Source of the DNA: Leuctra nigra
Lineage: Eukaryota; Arthropoda; Insecta; Plecoptera; Leuctridae
Length of the DNA: 64,000 nt
Direction: 5' to 3'
NCBI GenBank assembly: GCA_934045905.1
Contig: OW203763.1
Location: 22,557,108-22,621,107 of the forward strand
Of this stretch, positions 1 to 13,394 are shown piece after piece. The notes under the pieces were generated by a model. That model was given only the letters and a program-made list of their open reading frames with translations. It did not search any database and had not been told where the DNA came from. A program made the position numbers and the translations under genes. The stretch's first letter is position 1, and every line of letters starts with the position of its first letter.

Positions 1-2530
1 CGCCTATACAATCAACATCTTCTCTACCTATAATAAGTATTCTATTGACCCTCTAAACCGAACAGTCGGTTTCCTCTCGTAGATTCATGTTTTTATCTTT
101 GTCATTCACGTTATGAATGGTCATTGGTCAATATTAAACGGATGGCAAATGTGAGACGTGATCATGAATATTTTAGAAAATACCTACCCTCACACATTTT
201 GTCTTTTGCCTTCATTCTATTCGTGAGCTTTGTTTTACTAAAGCACACCCAAAAAGCTACCCCCTCTGCATGTTTTTACTGATTAGCCCTCTACTGTTTC
301 CGTGAGGGTTTGTCTAATGTATGTGCCCGGGTTTCTTCGGAGAGGTAACATTTCATCTTACGCCCCCCTTGTTTAATTAGGAAGTCAGTTTGGATGGTGT
401 TGTGTTTTTTAACCCCCTTCCCCATCTGCCCCCCCCCCCACTACCACTCCCACTCACTGGGAAGAGTTTGAAGTTGCTGAAAATGTTGAATATAATATGG
501 TATAGTCTAGTCTTGCATGTATTTTAGAGTGCCGACCTTAAATAAATTAAATTTCAATAATTTTAAACTTAAATTTTGTGTTCACCTTCACAGAATTATA
601 TTCTAAATAGTTGTTTTATATGTTGATTATTCGAAAATTTGAAGAACACATAATATGAAGCTCATTAATTTCCGTGAAATTAAAAAAACTTACATTTTTT
701 TCATACGCATATAGACATAGTGCATTAATATAGTTGGGGCTCTCCTTTGAAGTTAGTAGTTGTATTGCTTATTAGTTTGACTACGTTTTGGCATAATGTA
801 GTACAGTGCCTTGGGTCTACAATTTGTTCTCTTACACTTAAGGTAAGCCTTGCTTCCATTACTGCCCCCCACACCAAACCCCCCGCCTTCTCTACCACCC
901 ACCAAACTCATTCATGTACACTTCAGGAAACTTTTCTTATAGCTCTACTCCAGTTTCTTAATTTGCCAGCTACGCTCTGTACTCATCCACTATAAGTACT
1001 TGGAGGTCTAAATAACCACTATACCTACTTGCTATAATACAGGGTATACTTCATTTATAATACTTATACTCTTTCATTTATTTCATCCAATGGATTGTGT
1101 AGCAAACAATTATCTAGAATTTATTGAGAATCTGTCTTCACGATAATGTATTATCAATCGCAACAATAACTTCTTATTTTACGAATGATTGATTATATCA
1201 TCATAACTGTATTTTATTTTCGTAAAAGTTGAATAATTGACAACTTGTTAGATTTTATCTCTTTTATACATATTTCTCATCAATAAACCAATTCGTCGGC
1301 GTAACTCAAACATAGTGTACTTACCTAAAAACTAAAATGACACTTCTTTTTTTCGAGAAAAAAAAATCATATAAAAAACATGTTCTTTTACACTTCAAAT
1401 AATAGTACTCACATCAAATGTGGATGTGCTAGAAGTAATCTGTCATCACCTACATTCAACACGACCAAGAGATTTAATATAATAACAATATTTTAATTAA
1501 GATTCGGCACAGTACTTCACACTGAGGCGCCATGTGGAAGTAAATGATGTACTCACTTAAAACTACACCTAATTCCAAAACTTAATCCAATCTATTTTTG
1601 AAAGTATTAATGAAAATGGAACAAGGCGGGCACATAGCACCAGCTTGCTTATTAACGATAGATATATCTATAGAACTCTGTGGGAACCGAAAGTTTCTAA
1701 TGAAAATCATTTCTGCTTGGAAAGTACATTCACCAAATATGTTGCACATTCGTTGTAATCATAGCCAAAAACGTTATAAATATCCCTGTACACTGTTTTC
1801 GTGACAGTTCCAAAATGAACGCCGCCGCTGTCAAGCATATATACATGGATGACATCCATGGAAGAGAGGGTCATTCTGATTTGATTTGTGATGAAATACA
1901 TGTCATGTTAAAATTAAAATCATAAATAATAATAAATGGGTGTGGTACTCATGACTATTCGACTTGGTATAGCCAGTAATTTCTACACCAACGGATATTT
2001 TATGCCTTGTGCATAGACGATAAATAATGTACTCTTTTCTAGTTGCATTTGAGCACAAGATAAGGGTGTGCGTGTATATTCTTGAGTGGTTTTAGAATAC
2101 GCCCTCTTTACATAGTATGTTCAAAGGTGTGAAGCAAGTATAATGAGTCTTACACTCAAGAGAGTTATAGATGTATCGGAAGTTTTCTTTAGCTCAAGGA
2201 AAGCTACAAGTTTGAATTCTAATAACAAAGAAAGAAGTTGCCAGAGACGAAGTAAGATTTATGAACAAGTAACATGAGTAATAACTATAATAATATAATG
2301 TTTATTCATCTATAACATGGTAACAATTGCTCATCGTTTTGCAAAAGGCAGCTGCCATTATAATATTTTGTAGAACTTTCAAAAGCTGAACTTTACTGTA
2401 CGAGGTTTCACGTTATAAAAATGTTTTTTTATTTGTTTCTAAATAGTGTTGTTTACAGAGAGTTAATGAAAGTCTGTTTGGATGAGTATATGTACTGTAA
2501 CTGGGTATTATTTGCTAATGTAATTGGTTC
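1..2530. other. Noncoding AT-rich DNA, distal upstream side
   Basis: No recognisable gene or RNA. Contains C-rich simple sequence near 360-460 and 860-900 and otherwise AT-rich sequence. The short open frames here have no similarity or composition that would mark them as coding. Confidence 0.7.
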
Positions 2531-2532
2531 TA

Positions 2533-2690
2533 AGAGCGCGCGCTGTGCTGGACCACTGGCCGGCAATTCGGCCTGCATTGACCGATAACTCTCCGGATTG
2601 ATCCCCAGCTAACTAGCGCCGTGCAAAACATCACCCGGGGCAAAACACACGGGTGAAACGGCTCGTTAAATATCGAGCTCTTGCAAATCA
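2533..2690. promoter_or_regulatory. GC-rich island, candidate conserved noncoding element
   Basis: About 160 bp of markedly GC- and CpG-rich sequence in a strongly AT-rich neighbourhood, with sharp edges. It includes CACCCGGGGC, a short inverted pair CACCCG/CGGGTG (about 2631-2658) and an octamer-like GCAAATCA near 2686. No open frame. Position upstream of abd-A makes an iab-type cis-regulatory element plausible; this is inference. Confidence 0.3.
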
Positions 2691-5547
2691 TTCCATTTTT
2701 ACACGTTGAACTTCTACTGAACTTTTCGATTAAAACATGATTGTGTTCTTATCAGTGCACTATCAATAAAAACCATTTAATTTGAAAGTATAGCTACGTT
2801 TCTATAATATGAAAATAAAACCAGCGATGTTTCTAATTAAATTAAAAGTAAGTTGTAAATGATTTAAACTGTATAAAAAAAGTTACAGGTAACAATTAGT
2901 GCGTGCGTAAAATAAAGTTTCCAAATGACAACGAGTAAAACTTTCAGAACACAAAGTAATAATAGTAATTGGTAAATGCTGAGTTGCCCATCAGTAAAAG
3001 TGAGAACAATTATTATTATTCATTTTGATAATTCATCGAATTAAAACGCATAAACTCACACACAAATTTCAATTTATATTTGAGACAATTAAAGAAATTT
3101 TGCATTACTTATTGGATTGTTAACTATCTAATGAAGATACAACTAACTATGTCCACTATTTTGAAAATTGAATGAAAATTATTCGGAATAGACCACCATT
3201 AATCCCTAAATAAAATGTATCACATTTATCACACAAAATTACAATATACCTATCATAAACTGTGACAAATTCTATACCTATTGGTAACAAAACAAGTTAT
3301 CAATGATTACTCAATACTCATAAGTACATAAGTAGTTTCGAATGTCATTTACAAAGGCGGATCCCAACGATCACAAGACTTGCCTGGGAGTCGATCCTGG
3401 GGCACTCACATTTATTGATTCACTAGAAATATTTTCAGTAGATCCTTGTCAAGATTAGTTCAACTTATATTTACACACACGGTCACTTCATAGTAAATAA
3501 TGGCGCCCATGAATGATTATGAGGATCATTATTGTAAAATTTAAGTGGACACTTATTCAGACTACCGATTATATATAAGTTACCTGCTGGACTATCCTGT
3601 AGTAAACTTATGAGTTCTTCACACACTTCTCATCAATATTACGGCACGTGTATCCTAGACAAAATCGTAACACAAACTAAAATTTCAGACGCCAAAAATC
3701 GACAAATAGAGGCATTAAAATATAAACCTTGTAAACTTTGAACTGAAGGTTACCGAAAAAAATAACAGTTACTCTTTTTAAAACTGAGATAAAAGAACAT
3801 AACCTAAAATGCCCTGCGCGTGTTTATAACATGCAGAAAGGAATGAATAGACCAAAAACAACCCTTTTACTTCCGATAAGACAAAAAAAATAGTGGCTAT
3901 TTCCTTGTATACCTTACGTGGTTTATTGTATAGAAGAAGAATAGATGAGTGTAAATTAGGCGGAAGGGTTGAATTTAAACAAACGATCACCTTCGAGAGG
4001 TTCCTTCAATATTGTGAAAAACATAGAAATAACTTCCAACCACTTGGAAATGTTTGTCCTTGAGTTGCATCGAAACATGGTCTTGTTTTCAATAAGAGAT
4101 TCAATTCGTTTCATTTAACCCTTAAACTGGCCATTGTCTGAGGAAATAAAAGCAACCCTTTTCCCAAAACTGTTGCTTATATTGCATAAGAATTGTTCCG
4201 GATATATAGAGAGGTATAACATTTCTTAAGAATACTTTTTCGATGGCCTTTTGAAATCGTGTTGAATCCTTTCAATACTAAGGTCATGGAAGGGACATTT
4301 AGCTTAGTCCTTGAATTTTGGTGTGGTAGAAAAAATCCTACATATTTCTTGTCATCTTCACACTGTGATATGAAGGTTGTTGGTTCGAACATTATTGTAC
4401 TCGAACCAAATATCTAGTGACATTCCAAAACCACGATTTTCAGACTCATTCGTTGAATCGTACAATATAAAATAGTTACCAAATTGTCTTTTCCTTTCAA
4501 ATATCGTTCTTCCAATACGATTCAAATAAGAATTTGTAATTTGTAATGTTCCATTGTTAAAAGTATCTTGAGTTTATAGGCAAGCAAAACCAGCACAAAA
4601 AATTGTCACTGCTTTAACTTATATTTTATTTTTTATGTTAATTCAACCATCTTGTAAAATTTCCAAATTGTCATCAAGCACATTTTAATTGTTACTGTAA
4701 TTTACACCACATGATAAATGTCATAACATAAGCAATACCTACAATACCAAAAAATTGCTACTTATAGATTTAATTTTAATTTTTGGTCGGCTCTGGTTGG
4801 AAGAAAAATTGCAAACATTGCTTCAATTCCTTACCTACAGGTACTTGAAGATGTATTTTTTAAATAATAAAAGGGTTGAACCAAATCAATCTAAATTGAA
4901 GAATCAAGAACTTGGATAACTCTCAAAAACAAATGGACGAACCAAAATATTGAGTATTATAAAGAAGATCAATACCATAGAAAAGGGTGTGGGGGTAGGA
5001 GAATTCGAAATTCTTCAAATTTTGAAGAATAAATAAACCTGATATATTTTGATGATAATATCATATATACATATTATACCAATTAAATACCTATTATTTT
5101 TATTAAATCTAAAATTCAGAATAGTTTTTAATGGTTTTCAAATTGTAACTAAAATTTTTAAATACAGTTTCAAGATTCTAAATCTACGAATAAATAAATA
5201 AATTCAAAAATGTATAAATTCATTGATAAGAATTTCAATCTATCCGCGAACCTGCTGAGAAGCCCATTCTATTAGTCTGTACATCAGTACTCTAACCTAC
5301 ACTATTTACTGTAGTACACTATTTATATTATTTATTGCTCAGTAGGTTATTATACACACAAGTGCATTTAATAGTAGTAACAAATAAACAGAATTGTTAC
5401 GAGAATTTAAGTATTGAAAATTGTACATAATAAAAGGTTAATTTAATATAGGTTAATGTGAAAATAGTATCTAATTAATGATAATATAGGTAAATACATA
5501 TTTCAAGACTTATTTTATTATACCTATAGATAATTAATTAGAAAGTT
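2691..5547. other. Noncoding AT-rich DNA
   Basis: No gene seen. One tRNA-like B-box match on the minus strand (GGATCGACTCC) lies near 3390-3402, possibly a decayed SINE. The remainder is AT-rich with chance open frames. Confidence 0.6.
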
Positions 5548-5639
5548 GGGGGGGGGGGGGGCAAAATCTGAATTACTCCACTGAATAGAAACACATTGAT
5601 ATATAAAACAAACAGATTGCATCGCAGATAGCGTCAAAA

Positions 5640-6170
5640 AAGTCGTGTGGCAGCGCCTGTACTGTCACGGTACTTTAAACCTAGTTATACTTTCAAATAA
5701 TTCCTATTACTTTTTAATGTGTACAAAAATAAATTGAAAATCATGACTGCTGCTATTTTGTAACTCTATCTTTCGTTCCACTCCACCCGCGCACACATTA
5801 TTGAATCTTTGCGGTGCTACTGTACATTTGGCAGTTTAGCCGGTAAATGTGGTCACTCCGGTGATTTATGACCATTTTGATGTGTTTTTGAATCTTCTTT
5901 TAATGCCCAGCCTAGTACGCGTGCGCCGGCGACAACATCATAAAATAAGACTTTATGACGGCTATCAAATAACAAGTGGAAGTTCTCTTCTTTTCCTCCT
6001 ATACCAAGAGCTTTTGGCTTTGCTTCAAGCATGCATCTTGCTTTTTGGGTTACTCACCCAGCTTCTTGGTCCAGATCATGATTATCCATGCATTTCGAGA
6101 ATTGTTTCTTGTGTTATTTTGTATGTGCGTTGCATGGAAGTGGTGTATTATGACTTTGTAGGCGTTTTAC
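5640..6170. promoter_or_regulatory. GC-richer block with TTTATGAC motifs
   Basis: TTTATGAC occurs exactly at 5865-5872 and 5952-5959, with ATTATGAC at about 6147-6154 and ATAAAAT at 5940. TTTATGAC/TTTATGGC is the kind of site bound by posterior Hox (Abd-B class) and Caudal proteins. The block is less AT-rich than its flanks. A 120-codon open frame (5849-6211) overlaps it but has no recognisable similarity. Regulatory function is inferred. Confidence 0.25.
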
Positions 6171-6249
6171 TGTTACTTAAAGATAGCAATTTAGTCGTTA
6201 ATTTTGAGTAATTGAAGATATTAAACATCGTTCAGATGGGATTGCTGTC

Positions 6250-9200
6250 ATTATGGTTAATAAAAGTTTTAATATTCCGATTAATGTGTAAATATGAATA
6301 ATTGGCTAGTAACATTCTATTCGCGTTGGATATGTATATCGTATATGTTTAGGAATTACTTAGGAAGCCGTAACTGAATAGAAGTCCGGATCCGAGTTTT
6401 CGAATAAGGTAATTAATTAATATTGAATATCACTAATATTAATATCACTGCATGCAGTGAAATTAATGCCGTAATTTTTTTCCGAATTACATAAATGATT
6501 TACAAAGTTACACTCTTATTTCAATTAAATACTTAGATCAAGAAATGATTGCATCAGTATATAAACTTAATTAGCACAGAATCCAAATATTTGCAAATAA
6601 TATTATATAAATATTTGATTTTTTTCTTATGTAATTGTTTAATGTTCTGAACTGGCAGTTTTGAAACTGAGATTTAATATTTTTACTAAATCTCAAATTG
6701 AATTATACGCAAAAAATAATTAATTAAATTGATATTGTATTTGATATTGAATTAAATATGGAGAAGTCTTGGTTTTATTTATTGTTTGACGTTCACGAAA
6801 GAATGATTCTTGTACACATTGTTTCGTATGTAAATATCTGAATATGCGTTTATTCTAGCTTGAAGACTTTACGTGCTATTTCAACTATATATTTTGTATT
6901 TTTTTTTACGTTAAAGAAAAAACGTTTGAGATGGCAGCCACTGGCAAGGCAAGAACAGAAATCAGAATTAGTAATGGTGGTTGGCTGCTGCCACACAGTT
7001 CACAAGATTTGCAAAACCTGATCTCACATACCTCCCAGAACAGGTTATATTTTTCTTATACTTCTTATGGAGGAAGAAAAAAAATATTGTACTATATTGA
7101 GAGCCTTGTTCAAGATATCTACACTCTTATCATTTTGTACACTATATTTCTTAGCTGGTAAACTATATGAGAGAGGAAAAAATGTTTTTAACTCTTTGGA
7201 ATTCTTGATGGAAATTGAATGGAAGATTAGAGATTGAAATTGAGGATAATGGAAAACAGTGTAATTGGCTCTTTGCAAGAATCTACATTTTTATAATAGA
7301 AATGTATTTTCATTACATTCTCGAGAACATAATCAATGGACCTTGCATCGCTGCAATATTATTATACATTATCTAGAACAGGGAATAGGAATTTTACTAA
7401 TTCAAATTATTTATTTATTCTAGATATTTCTTCAAAATTGAAATTAAGTGAAAGAGATGCTCCTGAATATTTTTGCAGCCTCTCTTTTATAAGCAATTTC
7501 ATACAAATGAGTATAACCATGGGCTCTCCATAAAATAATAAAATAATGTATAAAATAATTTTAAAATAATAAGGGATTGAGTAGCTATAATTTCGTTCTC
7601 ACACGCGGAGAGGAATATATTGTTATAGCCTGTTTCAAACGCGTTTTATAAATTATTAATTGTACCTATATGCTTTTTCTTTTTATGCATTTTAGAGCAG
7701 TTTACTTCTTGTGAAGGTACCTATTAATTGTACAAATATTTTTCTACATTGGGTATTGAAGAATTCAAATCTTTCTGATCCAGATATTGTATAATAAATC
7801 ATATTTAATACTTGTAAACAAAAGAAGGAAAAACGGATGTAAAACGCATAAAAAAGAATACCTTGACAAAATGCATATTTATAACGCTTTGGAAACATGC
7901 TGTATATTTTGTTGTCCGGTAAACGAAACTTAATGGGCCAGTTTTTCAGTACTTTTTCGTTCAAGTAATCTCATTGGTTGTTGCCATACTATTCCTAATC
8001 ATCTGTCTTATTCTCAAAATATTTAAAATATTCGTAGGTAGGTACTCCAATTAATTTTGGAAAGGTATACTTAAAAGTGAAGTATACCTATGTTACGATA
8101 TTTAAAAAAGGGTCATCATTTTATGATACCTCAATATGAATATTTAGCAAAATTTTAATCAAAATACTTATTAAAATAATGACTGTCAAAAATATCAGAG
8201 TTGGTACGTTAAAGTATAGTTTCTCTATGAAGAAATGTCACAAATAAAGAGAAGTGTACTATACTTAAAAATTATAAACTAATTGTCCCTTACGTTTATA
8301 GCTATTGCAAAATAATAGCTATGAGATACAATTGAAGGGCGTGTAATAACTAATATAAGTCCAGGAGATAAAATGTTTGGATATCCTACACAATAAACAG
8401 TATACATAAAATGGAATATTGGGTGAAAAATAGTAAATTTTTGTTTGTTGTGCATTCTTCTCTTTTTCTTACACAGCATATAAAAAAGTACTATTTTACC
8501 CGTATTAAATTTTATTATTACTATTATTTTTTATTGCGTGTATTACAAAGATATTCTCTTGATTGCACTGAACCCTTCAATTATAATTTGTTTCCTATTA
8601 TGCTATCCTATTAATCACTTTCAATACATGGCATATGCTGGTACGTGCTGATATAATTTGTTTAGTTGACCAGTTGACAATATACTTCATACAATAACGC
8701 ATTGAATTGGTATTGGTGGATTTGCACCGTTGAAAACAGCTCAAGCTTTGCTCACACACGCGCCATTCATTAACAGAATTGTCGATGTTGTCATTAGCGT
8801 TGTTTAGGGGAATGTGAACTCGTGTTTATTGGGGATGGGGGGGGGGGGGGGGGCACACGTTCACAATTACAACCACAAAATCACTATCAGCTCTGCAATT
8901 GAATACACATAAATTTTGATTTATTACATTTGAACGTGTACATTTAATTAAATTATACACAAAACTCGGTATAGGAAGCTTACGTGCAAACTCTAATTCA
9001 GGGGACTCATTAAAATTTAAATATGTATATAAAACAAGGCCATCAACGTTATCTTTTTTTTTTGGAGTCGTAAATTAGGATTGAAATTTACGACAGCAAC
9101 ATGCTGTAAATTCTACATGTTTTCCAACTGTGCATGCTCTAATGAAAAGAAATTCTAGGATTTTTTGGGCTTGGCAATATTTGAACATCAAGAGTTTTAA

Positions 9201-9700
9201 CTATTGCAGAATCTAATTTTAATAATTGGAATGCAACAATGCATCTGCAGTCTATATAAGACTATAAAAATACAACTGTTTGCTGATTTTAGATAGCGCC
9301 TACTCGGTTTAGTATAATAAAACTTAGTTGTTTTATCATGCTTTTTCAATACATTTATGTGCCTATACATACTATCACTATGTAGGTATGTAATATGAGC
9401 TTTTCAGTTACCTACCACAATCAAATACTTACTACATAGCTATTTGTAAGTGCAATATCCATTATCTTAATCTCTCACGGCCATTTAATTATACCAAATA
9501 TAAATACCATACTTTAATGGCAATCATACCTACCATGCAAAAATTATCCAATTATCCACATCAAATTACTTTTTTTTTAAATTAAACTGGTTTTGAATTG
9601 ATACGCTTTTTTCGAGATGCAAACGGCCAAATGAACTAATATTTTACGAAATAGGAAAATGTCTTTACCTGATAATATTTAGCATTTTCTTCATTCTCAT
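6250..9700. other. Noncoding AT-rich DNA
   Basis: No gene or RNA recognised. Holds a 17-G run (8837-8853) and a small perfect inverted repeat AGGTATACTT/AAGTATACCT (8063-8089). Otherwise nothing supportable. Confidence 0.6.
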
Positions 9701-9782
9701 AGTCGACCAGTCGATTGACAGCTTCTGACGTTGAAATATTTTTCTTGTTGATTTTGATTTTCTAAAAATCCCCCCCTCAACT

Positions 9783-9940
9783 GCCATCTTGGCATCGTCA
9801 GGTTTCAAGTCAGCCATATTGGCTCTCTTGCCGGGTGAACACCCAGAGTTTTTGGGGTGGTTATGTCCACGCCCCTAGACGGACAAAAAATCAATTCACG
9901 GGTGTAACAGACAATAGAGACTGGGTGAGAGAGATCCAGC
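9783..9940. promoter_or_regulatory. Candidate Polycomb/Trithorax response element
   Basis: Two Pho/YY1-type cores, GCCATCTT (9783-9790) and GCCATATT (9813-9820), lie 30 bp apart, and a GAGAGAGA string (9927-9934) of the GAGA-factor type follows about 110 bp on. Such pairing is typical of response elements in the Drosophila bithorax complex. It sits about 4.5 kb upstream of the abd-A ATG in a GC-richer block (to about 10040). Motif evidence only. Confidence 0.3.
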
Positions 9941-10850
9941 CCCTCTCACGGATTCTGTGCCAAAGGCAGCCATGCAAGATTACCAAGACGAATCTTTACA
10001 ATTGAAAATGAAGGATTGCGCGTCTCTCCAACAAAGGGTTCCATTTCACTTCTTTGGCACTTGCATAACATAGTTTTTCTGTGTTTCAGTCATTTCTTTA
10101 TGAGATATCAAACCGTTTTTACGACCACGTTGAAATTTTGCGAACATAATTATAAATATGTAAAGTAATGAATCCCATCTAATAGGTCTCATTTGAATCC
10201 ATCAATCATTTTAAGCAATGGTAAATCCTGGAAGGAAACATGCAGGTTGTTGATACTTAACGATTTTGTTAAAAATACATTTATAAAATTATAGTGTCCG
10301 CGTTTATAATTGCGGTATTGCATACACAAATTTGAATGCTTTAGGTACCTATTTGTGATCCACGAAATTATCAATATGCTGTTCTAATATAGACATAAAA
10401 AATAATAGGACAGTCATTTTCTGCTACATTGGGTATCGTGAGGTAAATATGGTACCTACACTAAATGTATTGACTTAAAATGATACTACATCATTGGTAA
10501 TACTTATTACGATATTATTTTAAAATATGCAGAAAAGACACAGAAAAATATCCAGAAAACATATTTTTTAGAATTAATTTCTGAGGATATTTTTGCTTGT
10601 TGAAATATACTATTGTAATTTGTACGATGCTATACTTATATTTTTCCATCGGATTGAGTGTATCATTTGTACCTCACTAGACCCCATCAGAAATTGTAAT
10701 AATACTGCGAAAAATTACAAATAATGTCGGGATAAATTTTAGATCTAAATATTATGCGTCTTACTTATTTTTTATTCAAAATTCAAATTAGAATGTTTCA
10801 AATCAAAATTACATTTTACGAGCATTAGGGTAAGTTTTGTAAAATAACAA

Positions 10851-11080
10851 GTATCATAGAAACAATCCAACCAATGAGTATGTAGAATGTTTGTATGTAG
10901 AATGAGAATGTTAAGTTATAACACATTCTTAAGTGTTAATTCTCACATTCATAAGATGTGTTATTACTTATAACGCTTATTACACTTATATATAACACTA
11001 ACATAGAACACTTATAACTTATTACTTATAACATTCTCATACATTCTACATTCTCATTGGTTGGATTGTTTCTATGATAC
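10851..11080. mobile_element. Foldback (MITE-like) element
   Basis: Ends are a perfect 28-bp inverted repeat: 10851-10878 pairs with 11053-11080 (GTATCATAGAAACAATCCAA at the left edge). Inside, the arms continue to pair with gaps (TGTAGAATG, GAGAATGTTA and TTATAA strings on both sides), so nearly all of the 230 bp is a long imperfect hairpin. No coding capacity. No clear target-site duplication was seen. It could also be described as a long hairpin-RNA locus if transcribed. Confidence 0.75.
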
Positions 11081-11499
11081 CTTTCTTATTCTGTGATCTT
11101 ATTTCCTTTCTTATTCTTTCTTGATCTGTTAGAAACAATTACCTACTATATGAAAGAGAGTTGTTTGTCAGAATTTTGAAGTAATACTTTTCTGATAACT
11201 GATTGTCTTTTTGTTTGGAAGAAGATGCACCTACTTATTTAAAGCTTATTATTTTATTATTTTCATGAGTACAAATATATTAGTAATAGTCATTAAAATA
11301 CGTACAGTTTTAATCGTGTCAGAAAATACATCCCCAAGTTTTATAAACAGGTTTATATTATGTAAGAATCACGTTGAAAATCACGTAATCTCTGGAACTT
11401 GAAGCATGCACTGAAGTAGAGCACAAGGAATCTGTTCCGTTTAGGCTGTAAATCTTCAAAATACAGCTGTATAGAAAATAAGGGCACAAGGACAAAGTT

Positions 11500-11780
11500 C
11501 GGTCATCAACCCCCGACACAATGATGTTGTGCGGACAACCCTTTCCCCACCCTCTAAAAAAAGCGGCAATTCCTTAGGAATTTTGTCCATCAACATTTTA
11601 TTACGTCGCCGCAACCCTCCCCCACCCCTCAATGTCTTGTCGCCTCACTGTAAAATACCCCCCCCCCCCCCACCCCCCTGCCACCGTCAATATCTACCTA
11701 CAGGGTGGGAAAGCAACCCCGCTGCTTTGCCGGTTCAGCCACCGTGGCATCCAACGCAACCCCCTATCCTCTGATCACAT
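11500..11780. repeat. C-rich low-complexity tract
   Basis: Many CCC runs, including a 14-C run at 11658-11671. The Pro-rich open frames here follow from this composition. Confidence 0.7.
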
Positions 11781-12229
11781 CGTTCCAGTGACAACGTGTA
11801 GGTGTCGCTGCAGTCGGTTTTAAAACATCGAAGGATTTTTCATGCTCTCTGTAGGATGTTTCATAATATTTTTAGATTCGAATGTTTCAGGGAGGTTTAG
11901 TTGTGGGGTTTTGTTTTAACAGTTATTTTAAGTTTATTATTGGCAATCTTTTTATAAATGATATAAAATGTACAATTTTAATTAAGTATTATTAGTTTGT
12001 AAACTAAAAAAACACGAAAACTTGGTATCAATATCAAAAGTAAGGAAGACTTTACAAAACATTACAAAACAAAACATTTCCCATGTCTATTTTTTCTCAG
12101 GAAGTCAAGTTACCTTGCATGATCTAAAAACATATATTGGACAAGTTTTATTTATTTAAGTTGCATTTAACGTCGCACTGCTCAGCAACCTGCATAATGG
12201 CAATGTATGAACTATTATGATATTGCTAG

Positions 12230-12421
12230 GGCTATGATGATGATGAAGTAGGAGACAGCTAATGACGGACGGCCATCATGGCCTCTAGAGAACCTTCCCA
12301 GCATTTGCCACTCGACTGAGGGAAACGACGAAATACCGTCAGGCAGGAACAACGACCTCGGTAAATGAACCCGGCACCTAAATAGCACGTAGCGTTACCC
12401 CTGAGCCAACTTGATCCGTTA
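12230..12421 (-). mobile_element. tRNA-derived SINE, family 1, copy A
   Basis: Read on the minus strand: a tRNA-like head with A-box GGCTCAGGGGTAACGC (about 12391-12408) and B-box-like GGTGCCGGGTTCATT (12364-12379), then a body with CGTCGTTTCCCTCAGTCG and GCTGGGAAGG, then a CATCATCAT tail (about 12232-12245). The body matches the element at 60301-60480 and the head and tail match the one at 54465-54612, so all three look like one family. Confidence 0.75.
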
Positions 12422-13065
12422 TACGAACAAGATTTTGATCTTGTTTGTAATTATGAAAAAAATTCTAATCTGATATCATCTTAAACCTGACTTACGAACA
12501 TAAACATTTAATTACACATTAGTTTAAAATACGCCATCAGACAATTCCTGAGACACATTTACTACTGTCCTGCTATAACCCTGCAACTATTGAGTATCCC
12601 TAATGTTCCCCTCCCCCCTCCCCCTTAAGATGTGCATTAGTTATAGACCTAGATTTTATGACTGTCAATCGAGTTCCAAATCCTTCTAGCGTTTAAGCTG
12701 CTACAACAGTGGTGTTTACACAATCGACCATATAAGTTTAGTGTCTTCTTGATATATAGACCTCCTCACAGAGTCGGAGATTTTAAAGGTCTATTCAGAA
12801 CATTTTGATGACGTCATAAAATCTTCTGCCGGTCAAACCAAGGGAGCAAGGTGTGAAAAAGGAATAGAATGAATAAACAAAATGTGTAGTACAACAATCA
12901 TTTTATTTAATTACCCTATACCCTAAAACCAGTAGGCTTTTACTATTAAATCGAATTAAACGGTTTCTTCTTTCACAAAACAATTTTTATTGGTTTGAAT
13001 CACTTTTATGATTCAATGCCTATTGATAAATAGTTTTTGAAAGTCGTTGGTCAAAAGATATTAAA

Positions 13066-13341
13066 ATGTTATATTTGACTTTCCTTGTGAATCTATTTCC
13101 TTTTCTAGACCGTGTTATCGGCCGTGTGAAAATTATGAATGTGCACAATTTGGATTGTTTGATTTTCACAGTTTTATTGCTAACGGGTTTCAGTAATTCC
13201 CTTGTCGTTAGGGAAATGAAAAGTGTGGATGTGAATTCCAGAGGTTCATACGAGTTGTGTCTTATCTCCAAGAAGCATTTCTTTGATATTTTAAAAAATC
13301 GTGAAAAATATACATTACCTGTTTTATGTACCCATTTGTGA
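13066..13341 (+). other. Unrecognised ORF with signal-peptide-like start
   Basis: 91 codons. From the internal Met at 13135 the product begins with a hydrophobic stretch (LDCLIFTVLLLTGFSNS) like a secretion signal, followed by about 40 polar residues with a dibasic KK. I do not recognise the family. A GT at 13301 and the acceptor at 13393-13394 would splice it, in an open frame, to the small exon at 13395, but that GT is a weak donor. Open frames of this size arise by chance in this DNA, so coding status is doubtful. Confidence 0.15.
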
Positions 13342-13394
13342 TTTTGTAAATTTTACACGGAATTAATTTACATATTTGTTATCTATATTTTCAG

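Noticed and set aside
5849..6211. 120-codon hydrophobic ORF
   Set aside because: No family similarity, no signal or membrane topology that convinces; more likely chance in a GC-richer noncoding block.
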